A stretch of 64,000 nt of DNA from an uncultured Kangiella sp. GTDB lineage: Bacteria > Pseudomonadota > Gammaproteobacteria > Enterobacterales > Kangiellaceae. Shown in pieces: positions 19,288-26,746 of the stretch. The stretch's first letter is position 1. Each line of letters starts with the position of its first letter. Position numbers and translations under genes: made by a program. The stretch covers positions 248,001-312,000 of the forward strand of contig CANNCW010000001.1 in assembly GCA_947503345.1 (NCBI GenBank). The letters are read 5' to 3'. The notes beneath the pieces are model-generated. The model searched no databases and was not told the origin of the DNA. It saw only the letters and a list, made by a program, of their open reading frames with translations.

Positions 19288-19560
19288 ATGAGATTTATAA
19301 AAGCATTGTTTATTACTTCAGCATTAGTTCCTTTTGCGGCAATGGCTGCAAACGTTAAACTCATTAACGATACCGGTAGCAAACAAAGCATCCATACTGG
19401 TTCAGGCTTTGTTACTTTAAACAAAGGCAGTAGTACTTCATTTAGTTGCAAAACTGGCAAGGAAGTCCGTAAAGCTAAAAGTGGTTCTAAGAAAGAAGTG
19501 ATTTTCAAAATCCAATCAAAGCATTGCGGTAAGACGGTTAAATTATCTGATGTGATGTAA
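19288..19560 (+). CDS. Small basic exported protein of unknown function
   Basis: This 90-residue protein has a clear Sec signal peptide ending AMA-AN (about residue 21) and a mature part of about 70 residues that is strongly basic (many Lys) and Ser/Gly-rich, with two cysteines (in FSCKTG and KHCGKT) that could form a disulfide. No family recognised. A strong ribosome-binding site (AAGGGGAAG) precedes ATG. It lies 31 nt after dolP and ends at a terminator, so it is probably the last gene of that unit. Confidence 0.8.
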   Translation: MRFIKALFITSALVPFAAMAANVKLINDTGSKQSIHTGSGFVTLNKGSSTSFSCKTGKEVRKAKSGSKKEVIFKIQSKHCGKTVKLSDVM

Positions 19561-19583
19561 GTTTTTTGCTAGATACCTCGATA

Positions 19584-19611
19584 AAAAAAGCCAGCATCAG
19601 CTGGCTTTTTT
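19584..19611. terminator. Bidirectional terminator between converging genes
   Basis: Stem AAAAAAGCCAGC / GCTGGCTTTTTT with loop ATCA lies between the plus-strand small-protein gene and minus-strand sspB. T-runs exist on both strands, so it can end transcription from either side. Confidence 0.92.
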
Positions 19612-19616
19612 AATGT

Positions 19617-20027
19617 TTATTTAACCACACGCAAACTTGGTCTACCCTTAGGCGGTTGTGGTGGTTCATCGTCAGGATCATTCGACTCTAATGGCTCACC
19701 TTCATACATATCAGGTGAGAACATAATACCTTTATCGTCTTCGCGAGTATAAATCGCAAGGATCGAGTTCATGGGCACATAAATGTTTATCGAGGAACCT
19801 GAGAAACGAGCTTTAAAGCTTATAGCTTCATGCCCCATATAGAAATCACCCACTGCACTTGGCGCGATATTTAGAACTATCTTGCCGTCATTGGCGAATT
19901 GTTGTGGGATATCCACTTGCGGATGGCTGGCATCCACTAAAATCTGTGGCGTCCAGTCGTTATCAATCATCCATTCATAATAGGCGATCAATAAATAAGG
20001 TTGTAATGGCGAACCTTGATCCGCCAT
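19617..20027 (-). CDS. sspB: ClpXP protease specificity-enhancing factor SspB
   Basis: SspB tethers SsrA-tagged proteins to ClpXP. The 136-residue protein has the conserved N-terminal domain (LIAYYEWMIDND, then VNI/LNIAPSAV) that binds the tag, an acidic linker rich in Pro, Asp and Glu, and the C-terminal ClpX-docking motif, here RPSLRVVK. Its start overlaps the sspA stop (TAATG). The pairing with sspA is standard. Confidence 0.96.
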   Translation of the reverse strand: MADQGSPLQPYLLIAYYEWMIDNDWTPQILVDASHPQVDIPQQFANDGKIVLNIAPSAVGDFYMGHEAISFKARFSGSSINIYVPMNSILAIYTREDDKGIMFSPDMYEGEPLESNDPDDEPPQPPKGRPSLRVVK

Positions 20028-20656
20028 TATAGACCCATTCTAAGTTCTTGCTCTTCTTCCGTTAAGCTTACTTTGAACGATTCACGTTCGAAAATTCGGT
20101 CCATATAATCATGGATAGCTTTAGAGCCTTTACCAGAGATTTCTAAGCCTAGTTGCTCTGCACGCCATAATAGCGGTGCAATTACACAATCAACTAATGA
20201 AAACTCTTCGCTCATAAAGTAATCACTAGCAGCAAACACTGGCGATAATGCCATGATGCTTTCTTGTAATTGTTTACGGGCTTTTTTCGCTTTGGCTTCA
20301 GTGCCATTAACGATTAATTCAAACTGGGTATACCATTCTTTTTGAATTCTGTGGATCATCAAACGACTACGACCACGAGTCACTGGATACACTGGCATCA
20401 ATGGAGGATGAGGGAAACGCTCATCAAGGTATTCCATAATGATATTGGCTTCGTACAAAACTAAATCACGATCGATTAAAGTCGGTACAGAACCATAAGG
20501 ATTTAAGTCGGTTAAGTCTTCAGGCACATTGCCATCCATTACTTCAACAACTTCAAAATTAACACCCTTTTCTGCCAGTACGATACGTACTTGATGGCTA
20601 TAAGCATCACTGCCTGAAAATAATGTCATTACTGAACGCTTGGCTACTACCGCCAT
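20027..20656 (-). CDS. sspA: Stringent starvation protein A
   Basis: SspA is a glutathione-S-transferase-like protein that binds sigma70 RNA polymerase and helps cells survive acid and stationary stress. The 209-residue protein has a thioredoxin-like N-terminal domain (LFSGSDAYSHQVRIVLAEK) lacking the GST catalytic residue, followed by a helical C-terminal domain. It precedes sspB and follows petABC, a common gammaproteobacterial order. Confidence 0.95.
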   Translation of the reverse strand: MAVVAKRSVMTLFSGSDAYSHQVRIVLAEKGVNFEVVEVMDGNVPEDLTDLNPYGSVPTLIDRDLVLYEANIIMEYLDERFPHPPLMPVYPVTRGRSRLMIHRIQKEWYTQFELIVNGTEAKAKKARKQLQESIMALSPVFAASDYFMSEEFSLVDCVIAPLLWRAEQLGLEISGKGSKAIHDYMDRIFERESFKVSLTEEEQELRMGL

Positions 20657-20715
20657 AAAGGTTCTCCTAAATAAAGAAGCTCAAGCAAGTTGCCCTGCTT
20701 GAGCTAAATGAGCTT

Positions 20716-21567
20716 TTAGTGGATATCTTTCCAGAATTCTTTCTTCAAGAAATAAGCAGGAATTAACAATAAGATAAGGAACAATATTGCCCAAATACCC
20801 ATGCTTTTACTTTTAACTTTTACTGGATTAGAGGTATATGCCATGAACGCAACAAGATCACGAACTTCTTCTTTGTACTCTTCAGGCGTTAATTCACCAT
20901 CTTGAGTATGTACAAAGATTTTTCCTTCTGCAGATAGCTCAGATTTAATGGCTTCAGCATCATGCAACGCATCAGCTGCTTCAGCTTTCGCTTCATCAGT
21001 TGCGTCACCGTTGGCAAGGACATTTTTCGCTGCTTTAATCGCTGTTTCAGCCGCAACCCACTCTTCGCTTAACTCTTGAACGCCTTGTAAGTCAGCAAAA
21101 ATATGCGGCATACCTACATCTGGAAATACCGTATTGTTGTAACCGTAAGGACGTGAATCATCTTTGTAAAAAGAAGTTAAGTAGTTATATAACCAGTCGT
21201 TACCACGAACACGAGCTCCTAATGAAAGGTCTAATGGATCAACACCAAACCATTTCTTAGCTAACTTTGAGTTCATGCTTTTCTTGATTGGGTCACCAAA
21301 TTTTTGGTCGCCCAATACTAAGTTTTCCATGACTTGTTCTTCAGTTAAGTCTAAATCCGCAGCGATACGCGAATAACGAACATACTCCATCGAGTGACAG
21401 CCAGCACAGTAGTTGATGTAAAGCTTAGCACCATTTTGTAGCGAGCCTTTGTCTTCTAAATTAATGCCTGCCTTCTCATTTGGATAGGTCACGCCACCGC
21501 CCGCAGAGAAAGCCACTGGAGCAGCTAGCGATAATGCTGTAATAGCAGTAATTATTAGCTTTTTCAT
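20716..21567 (-). CDS. petC: Cytochrome c1 of the bc1 complex
   Basis: Cytochrome c1 carries electrons from the Rieske centre to soluble cytochrome c. The protein has a Sec signal (about residues 1-21), a haem c motif CAGCH (54-58), a probable axial Met153 in VGMPHIF, and a C-terminal membrane anchor (about 257-274). At 283 residues it exceeds the roughly 250 I expect. The excess seems to be an Ala/Glu/Asp-rich helical stretch at about 170-215, between the Met ligand and the anchor. Third gene of petABC. Confidence 0.95.
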   Translation of the reverse strand: MKKLIITAITALSLAAPVAFSAGGGVTYPNEKAGINLEDKGSLQNGAKLYINYCAGCHSMEYVRYSRIAADLDLTEEQVMENLVLGDQKFGDPIKKSMNSKLAKKWFGVDPLDLSLGARVRGNDWLYNYLTSFYKDDSRPYGYNNTVFPDVGMPHIFADLQGVQELSEEWVAAETAIKAAKNVLANGDATDEAKAEAADALHDAEAIKSELSAEGKIFVHTQDGELTPEEYKEEVRDLVAFMAYTSNPVKVKSKSMGIWAILFLILLLIPAYFLKKEFWKDIH

Positions 21568-22778
21568 TAGTGTGTCACCCTCTCTGGAACTGGTTTAGTT
21601 TTCTCGAACCTTGGCAATAATGGCAAGATTACTAAGAAGAAAATGAAGTAGTAAGCTGTCGCAATTTGACCTAACAATGTCTTCATTGGTGTTGGACTTT
21701 GAACGCCTAACCAACCTAGCAAGATAAAGCAGATAACAAACAAGCCTAAAGCTACTTTGTACGAAGTACCACGATAGCGAATTGACTTCACTGGCTGTCT
21801 GTCTAACCAAGGCAATAAGAACAATACAACGATAGCCGCTGCCATTGCTAAGAAGCCTAAGAATGGATCAGGAACCGCACGCAATACCGTATAGAAAGGT
21901 GTGAAGTACCAAACTGGCGCAATCACATCAGGCGTTTTCAATGGGTTCGCTGGCTCGAAGTTAGGACGCTCTAAGAAGTAGCCGCCCATATCTGGAGCAA
22001 AGAACACAATCGCCAAGAAGATGATTAAGAACACCACTACGCCCACAATGTCTTTTACTGTGTAGTAAGGGTGGAATGGGATACCGTCTAATGGGATACC
22101 ATTTTCATCTTTATGATCTTTGATTTCTACGCCGTCTGGGTTGTTAGAACCTACTTTGTGTAAGGCAACAATGTGTAAGAACACCATCGCAACTAATGCT
22201 AATGGTACTGCTACAACGTGTAATGCGAAGAAACGGTTCAATGTCGCTAACGATAAAGTGAAATCACCACGGATCCACTCTACTAAACCTTCACCGAAGT
22301 AAGGAATAGTACCGAATAGATTCACAATTACTTGCGCACCCCAGAATGACATTTGGCCCCATGGTAATAAGTAACCCATGAAAGCTTCCGCCATTAATAG
22401 GACGAAAATAATCATACCGAAGATCCAAACCAATTCACGTGGCTTTTTAAATGAACCGTACATAACGCCACGGAACATGTGCAGGTAAACCACTACGAAG
22501 AAGGCTGAAGCACCGGTTGAGTGCAAGTAACGAATCAACCAACCCATCTCAACATCACGCATGATGTATTCTACCGAAGCGAATGGCTCGCTTGGGCTAT
22601 AGAACATGGTTAACCAGATACCAGTCAATAATTGGTTCACTAAAACTAATAAAGCTAATGAACCGAAGAAATACCAAAAGTTGAAGTTCTTTGGCGCGTA
22701 ATATTCAGCTAAATGCTCATTCCAAACTTTAGTCGCAGGGAAACGGGCATCAAACCATTCAAACATGCTCTTAAACAT
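21567..22778 (-). CDS. petB: Cytochrome b of the bc1 complex
   Basis: Cytochrome b holds the two b haems and the Qo and Qi quinone sites. The 403-residue protein has eight or so membrane segments and the two paired haem-ligand histidines: HSTGASAFFVVVYLH and HVVAVPLALVAMVFLH. The Qo-site motif reads PVWY rather than PEWY (in DVIAPVWYFTPFY). One or more bases are shared with the genes on both sides (petA stop and petC start), showing tight coupling. Confidence 0.97.
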   Translation of the reverse strand: MFKSMFEWFDARFPATKVWNEHLAEYYAPKNFNFWYFFGSLALLVLVNQLLTGIWLTMFYSPSEPFASVEYIMRDVEMGWLIRYLHSTGASAFFVVVYLHMFRGVMYGSFKKPRELVWIFGMIIFVLLMAEAFMGYLLPWGQMSFWGAQVIVNLFGTIPYFGEGLVEWIRGDFTLSLATLNRFFALHVVAVPLALVAMVFLHIVALHKVGSNNPDGVEIKDHKDENGIPLDGIPFHPYYTVKDIVGVVVFLIIFLAIVFFAPDMGGYFLERPNFEPANPLKTPDVIAPVWYFTPFYTVLRAVPDPFLGFLAMAAAIVVLFLLPWLDRQPVKSIRYRGTSYKVALGLFVICFILLGWLGVQSPTPMKTLLGQIATAYYFIFFLVILPLLPRFEKTKPVPERVTH

Positions 22779-23362
22779 TAGCTCTTACCTCCAACTAAAA
22801 CTGTCTTATTCGCAGTGTCCAGCGTATAAGGAGGAATCAACAAGTTGTCATTCGCAGGTACTGACTTATAAACACGTCCTGCTAAGTCAAACTTAGAACC
22901 GTGACAAGCACAGAAGAAACCACCAACCCAGCTAGAGTCTAGTGAGCCAGGATCGGCAAATAATTTTGGTGAACAACCCAAGTGAGTACAAAGACCAACC
23001 GCCACGAAAATCTCAGGGTCGATTGAACGGTATTCATTTTGGCAATTTTCAGGTTGTTGCTTTTCGTTCGAAGAATCTGGATCGGCAACCAAATCGTTAG
23101 AAGCGGTAACCGCATTCAACATGGCAGGATCACGACGCATAATCCAAACAGGCTTGCCTCGCCATTCAACCGTGATCTGTTGACCATTTTCTAGTTTACT
23201 GTAGTCAGTCTCAACTGGAGCACCCGCCGCTTTCGCTTTCTCACTCGGGCTCCATGATTTGACGAAAGGCACAGCCGCGAAAACTGCTCCAACGGCACCA
23301 ACACCTGCGGTTGCACCGATCAGCAAATTCCTGCGTCCTTTATTAACGCCTTCATTACTCAT
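22778..23362 (-). CDS. petA: Rieske iron-sulfur subunit of the bc1 complex
   Basis: The Rieske protein moves one electron from ubiquinol to cytochrome c1. The 194-residue product begins with a twin-arginine signal anchor (GRRNLLIGATAG, about residues 9-20) and has both cluster-binding loops, CTHLGC and CACHGS, the two Cys-His pairs that bind 2Fe-2S. The start has a strong ribosome-binding site, GGGGAG, about nine bases upstream. First gene of petABC. Confidence 0.97.
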   Translation of the reverse strand: MSNEGVNKGRRNLLIGATAGVGAVGAVFAAVPFVKSWSPSEKAKAAGAPVETDYSKLENGQQITVEWRGKPVWIMRRDPAMLNAVTASNDLVADPDSSNEKQQPENCQNEYRSIDPEIFVAVGLCTHLGCSPKLFADPGSLDSSWVGGFFCACHGSKFDLAGRVYKSVPANDNLLIPPYTLDTANKTVLVGGKS

Positions 23363-23726
23363 TAGGTTTGTCTCCCCACTTCAAAAAAATGCATTTAGCC
23401 AAATAAAGAACCTTAGCTAAACACTTGAAAAATAAGATAAAGTTGGCAAAAACGTAACAGTTATTTTTAGTTTAAATAATAACCTTATAAATCATACGCT
23501 TATTACAGCCACACTGGGTGCGAATCATACTGGAAATGGAGAGAATTTACAATCTGGTCTGACCTCAATCAGAGACACATCATTCCACGTAATGATTCTA
23601 TATCGCACGATAGTCTCGAAAAGAAAGTTCCATACATTTTGTATTACTTAACACCCAAGCTGCAATACAAGATTAATTCGTCATAAACATCTCATAATGA
23701 CAAGCAGACTTAAACCTCCACAAACA
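23363..23726. other. Intergenic region upstream of petABC
   Basis: About 360 bases without a credible gene. It must hold the petABC promoter, reading on the minus strand, but I could not single out a convincing -35/-10 pair. Small inverted repeats occur (for example ATCATT and AATGAT around 23580-23596), none compelling. The short minus-strand frame at 23681-23866 overlaps the rpsI terminator and is not a gene. Confidence 0.5.
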
Positions 23727-23753
23727 AAAACGCCTGCATAATGCAGGCGTTTT
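23727..23753 (-). terminator. Terminator after rplM-rpsI
   Basis: Stem AAAACGCCTGCA / TGCAGGCGTTTT with a three-base loop, 12 bp and GC-rich in the core, lies about 37 nt past the rpsI stop. The A-run gives a T-tail on the minus strand. Confidence 0.9.
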
Positions 23754-23789
23754 GTAAACTTCCGAATTCTCGCTTGAAGCGATAAAAAA

Positions 23790-24179
23790 TTAACGCTTAG
23801 AGAATTGAGGTTTCTTACGTGCTTTGTGTAAGCCAACTTTCTTACGCTCAACCGCACGAGCATCACGAGTCACGTAACCCGCTTTACGAAGCGCAGGACG
23901 TAATTCGTTGTCATATTCCATTAAGGCACGAGTAATACCGTGACGAATAGCACCAGCTTGGCCAGTACCGCCGCCGCCAGCTACTGTTACGTATACGTCG
24001 AACTTCTCTAAAGTTTCAGTTAACTCTAAAGGTTGACGAACGACCATGCGCGAAGTTTCACGACCAAAATATTGGTCTAGAGTTTTTTGGTTTACTGTAA
24101 TAGAACCACTGCCTGGACGTAAGAATACGCGAGCAGTAGAGCTTTTACGACGACCAGTTCCGTAATATTGTTCAGCCAT
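23790..24179 (-). CDS. rpsI: 30S ribosomal protein S9
   Basis: S9 binds the 16S rRNA head near the P-site tRNA. The 129-residue protein has the N-terminal [14 protein letters not shown] motif, the central [15 protein letters not shown] motif and the basic C-terminal tail ending KKPQFSKR, whose last Arg contacts P-site tRNA. It lies 11 nt downstream of rplM in the usual two-gene operon and is followed by a terminator. Confidence 0.98.
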   Translation of the reverse strand: MAEQYYGTGRRKSSTARVFLRPGSGSITVNQKTLDQYFGRETSRMVVRQPLELTETLEKFDVYVTVAGGGGTGQAGAIRHGITRALMEYDNELRPALRKAGYVTRDARAVERKKVGLHKARKKPQFSKR

Positions 24180-24190
24180 AGTCTTCTACC

Positions 24191-24619
24191 TTATATTTCC
24201 AAAGCGATTGGTTGCTGTGCAGCGTGACCGTGCTCAGAACCCGCATATACTTTTAATTTACGGAACATAGCACGACCAAGAGGATTTCTTGGCAACATGC
24301 CTTTAACCGCTTTTTCAATGATCATTTCAGGTTTACGAGCCTGTAAATCATTGAAGTTGATTTCTTTAATACCGCCTGGGTAACCAGTGTGACGGTAGTA
24401 CATTTTGTCTTCCGCTTTCTTACCAGTAACCGTTACTTTCTCAGCGTTGATAACGATGATGTAATCACCAGTATCTACGTGAGGCGTGTATTCTGCTTTA
24501 TGCTTGCCTTTTAAACGACGAGCAACTTCAGTCGCCAAGCGACCTAAAGTTTTACCTTCTGCGTCAACTACGAACCAGTCGCGTTTTACAGTTTCAGGCT
24601 TTGCACTAAATGTTTTCAT
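24191..24619 (-). CDS. rplM: 50S ribosomal protein L13
   Basis: L13 is an early-assembling 50S subunit protein. At 142 residues it has the E. coli length and shows the family motifs [35 protein letters not shown] and [10 protein letters not shown] clear promoter lies about 100 nt upstream, leaving a leader of about 95 nt that could hold the L13 autoregulatory site known in E. coli; I did not identify a structure in it. Confidence 0.98.
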   Translation of the reverse strand: MKTFSAKPETVKRDWFVVDAEGKTLGRLATEVARRLKGKHKAEYTPHVDTGDYIIVINAEKVTVTGKKAEDKMYYRHTGYPGGIKEINFNDLQARKPEMIIEKAVKGMLPRNPLGRAMFRKLKVYAGSEHGHAAQQPIALEI

Positions 24620-24721
24620 CTTTTCCGAGCTCCAAAAGCCGTTTGCACTCTATGTAGGTCTCGTTATGGCCGTGATTCTTACACACAAAAGCCGTACGCC
24701 ACCTAAAAATTCAGAGCGCGA

Positions 24722-24750
24722 ATTGTACAGAAACACCACCCCTAGTACAA
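24722..24750 (-). promoter_or_regulatory. Sigma70 promoter of rplM-rpsI
   Basis: The minus strand has TTGTAC (24750-24745), a 17-bp spacer and TACAAT (24727-24722), followed by TCGCGCTC. A GC-rich discriminator next to the -10 is typical of growth-rate and ppGpp-controlled ribosomal promoters. Confidence 0.8.
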
Positions 24751-24796
24751 GAGATAATGCTATATAATTAAATATTTTTATCTGTCCTGAAGATAT

Positions 24797-24822
24797 TTGT
24801 GAATTTTAGCCTTAATTCACAA
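24797..24822. promoter_or_regulatory. 26-bp dyad upstream of the HU-like gene
   Basis: Perfect nine-base inverted arms TTGTGAATT and AATTCACAA are separated by eight bases. The element lies about 120 bp before the HU-like start and about 50 bp beyond the rplM promoter. The arms contain TGTGA and TCACA but 14 bases apart, not the six of a CRP site. It may be an operator for either divergent gene. A second inverted repeat, AGCGCT twice around ATAAAA, lies near 24849-24866. Confidence 0.5.
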
Positions 24823-24942
24823 CAAAAGACTTTATTTAACGGGCTTTTAGCGCTATAAAAAGCGCTGGGGGAGTCAATTTTGCATTACTCGCCAAGACGA
24901 AAGAGATTTTAACAGTCATTTAACATGAGGCAAAGGAAAAAA

Positions 24943-25275
24943 ATGGCAGACCGTAAAATAACTGCAGTAAAAGATAAATTCACAAAAACTCAAATCCTTA
25001 ACGAAATCGCAGAGCAAACTGGCCTAACGAAGAAAGACGTTGGTGCAGTAATCGACGAATTAGGGATCGTTATCGAGCGTCACGTGAAAAAGCGCTCTTG
25101 TGGTGAATTCACATTACCTGGTTTATTAAAAATCAGTACAGTGAAAAAACCAGCTAAGAAAGCCCGTAAAGGTATTAACCCATTCACTGGCGAAGAAACC
25201 ATGTTTAAAGCTAAGCCAGCTTCAATCGCGGTAAAAATCCGTCCATTGAAGAAATTAAAAGATATGGTTGGCTAA
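24943..25275 (+). CDS. HU-family histone-like DNA-binding protein
   Basis: The 110-residue protein belongs to the longer HU-like group found in many gammaproteobacteria alongside canonical HupA/HupB. It has the helical dimerisation half (TKTQILNEIAEQTGLTKKDVGAVIDEL, shown here only in part of its extent) and a beta-arm half with GEFTLPGLLKI and the arm segment KARKGINPFTGEE. I chose ATG 24943 over 24925 because AAAGGA lies about seven bases upstream of it and homologues start with MA. It is monocistronic, with a terminator about 20 nt after the stop. Confidence 0.9.
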   Translation: MADRKITAVKDKFTKTQILNEIAEQTGLTKKDVGAVIDELGIVIERHVKKRSCGEFTLPGLLKISTVKKPAKKARKGINPFTGEETMFKAKPASIAVKIRPLKKLKDMVG

Positions 25276-25297
25276 ATTGCTCTAAAGCTAATATTGG

Positions 25298-25323
25298 AAA
25301 GCCGGCAGTTGCCGGCTTTTTTT
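25298..25323 (+). terminator. Terminator of the HU-like gene
   Basis: Stem AAAGCCGGCA / TGCCGGCTTT with loop GT is followed by Ts (seven in all), about 22 nt after the stop. It is a strong intrinsic terminator and also rules out the longer open frame starting at 25294 as the coding start of the next gene. Confidence 0.93.
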
Positions 25324-25338
25324 CAGACTAAAATTAAT

Positions 25339-25833
25339 ATGATAAAACATTGCTTTTCTTGTAACTCTCAAGGGACCTTAGAGCTAGGGGAAACCCATAA
25401 ATACTTACTTTCAAGTCCAAGCTGCTGGGCAAAATATGGGCAAATTCTTGAAAAAGAGTACTCCAACCAAGATTATTTTAAAGCCCACCGATTGACGGTT
25501 GATGCTTACGCACTGCAACATCCAGGCATCAAAAATTCACAAACCATTCAATCGAGCATTGTCCATTTAGCTAGTTTGCATATGATTTTTCATGAAAAGG
25601 TCCATCATGAGCAAGCAGTAATTGAAATGGCTCGACTAACAAACTACAAAGATCAATTTCTTTGGTTAGCTCCACCTCAAAATATGTTCGCTGTAAATGT
25701 CGATGACATTTTAAAAGCTAGCACAGCAGAAGAGCATTATTTACTCGTAAGAAATTGGGCGCTCTTTGTTTATCAGCAGTGGCATGAACATATTCCTTAC
25801 ATTGAAAGTTTGCTAAAACCCAATAATGTCTAA
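25339..25833 (+). CDS. DUF5946-like small cytoplasmic protein
   Basis: The frame is open from 25294, but that part overlaps a terminator, so I start at ATG 25339 (164 residues). The N-terminus has a CxxC pair (HCFSCN) and another Cys in SPSCW, suggesting metal binding. The HRLTVDAYALQHPG segment, followed by a His-rich FHEKVHHEQ, resembles what I recall of DUF5946. That assignment is from memory and moderate. No signal peptide or membrane segment, and no functional clue from neighbours. It lies in the accessory stretch between rplM and zapE. Confidence 0.65.
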   Translation: MIKHCFSCNSQGTLELGETHKYLLSSPSCWAKYGQILEKEYSNQDYFKAHRLTVDAYALQHPGIKNSQTIQSSIVHLASLHMIFHEKVHHEQAVIEMARLTNYKDQFLWLAPPQNMFAVNVDDILKASTAEEHYLLVRNWALFVYQQWHEHIPYIESLLKPNNV

Positions 25834-25960
25834 GTCAGTTTTTTTCAAACAGACTTTCGATTACGGTGCTGCTGGGCACTTGTCGGTTATTTATACTTAA
25901 AAATACAGCCTAATCTTGTTCACAGCTCAATATAAAAGCAATTTTACTAAGATATTATGT

Positions 25961-26659
25961 TTATAAACTTTCAAATCGCTTTGCTTGCCTCTGACTCAAT
26001 CGTTTTACAAAATTAATCGCTAATATAGCTCCGATAATACTGATTAAAGAGGACGCTATATCAATTGGAACAATGTCTAAGTAATCTTCCAAAGATTCGG
26101 CTTTATTAGTTTTTCGCAAAACATACCTATCAACAAAAGATGACAATAAAAAAAACAACCACCAGCTAATAACCACCCAGTTAGAATCCTTATCTTCATC
26201 ATCACCTTTTATTTCGCTGGAATGCCACATTTCATGCGCCACTGAATAAGGTTTAACCAGGTTAGCAAATGGAACAAAAAACCAACCCACAGCCCAGCCA
26301 GGAGTGTGATCAAGCTCTCCGACTTCTAATGACGATAAATTTTTATAACATTGATGAAACCAGCGTAGAAAAAAAATGACTAGGCAAAGAGTTGCTACCA
26401 ATAAAGTTCCAGCAGTGGCCATTTCAATTAAATCACCCTTTTCGAGAGTTGCATAATTTGATTCAGTCGCCAGATATTCTTCATACGTCGTTGAACGCCA
26501 TAGTTGAACTAAGATATAAACCGTTTGTATAGCAATAACAGCGTAAAAAGCTTTAATGGTTAGTGACGCTCTTTTAACAGGGTTTATAAAGTAATCTTTG
26601 CCTCCAGATTCAATTTCAGCTTCAGGTGTAGCGTAAGGGTTTTGTTGTTCATTATTCAT
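25961..26659 (-). CDS. DUF4328-type multi-pass membrane protein
   Basis: The 232-residue protein starts with a polar NNEQQNPYATPEAE segment, common in this kind of protein, followed by about four membrane helices. The region HQCYKNLSSLE...TPGWAVGWFFVPFANLVKPY matches the DUF4328 pattern (a Trp-Ala-Val-Gly-Trp-Phe-Phe-Val-Pro core). Function is unknown. I prefer ATG 26659 to the TTG at 26671. No operon partner is obvious; it follows the diguanylate cyclase gene on the same strand with an 87-nt gap. Confidence 0.7.
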   Translation of the reverse strand: MNNEQQNPYATPEAEIESGGKDYFINPVKRASLTIKAFYAVIAIQTVYILVQLWRSTTYEEYLATESNYATLEKGDLIEMATAGTLLVATLCLVIFFLRWFHQCYKNLSSLEVGELDHTPGWAVGWFFVPFANLVKPYSVAHEMWHSSEIKGDDEDKDSNWVVISWWLFFLLSSFVDRYVLRKTNKAESLEDYLDIVPIDIASSLISIIGAILAINFVKRLSQRQAKRFESL

Positions 26660-26746
26660 ATTAGTTACCAATTAATAAATTATTATAAGGTTCAGTCAGA
26701 AATATAACACTAAAGTAGCTTTGTTTAGATATGAAGTAGATCGAGA

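Noticed and set aside
24797-24822. CRP-binding site
   Set aside because: TGTGA and TCACA arms are present but 14 bases apart, not the six required.
25294-25338. Upstream extension of the DUF5946-like gene
   Set aside because: Those codons coincide with the intrinsic terminator of the HU-like gene.
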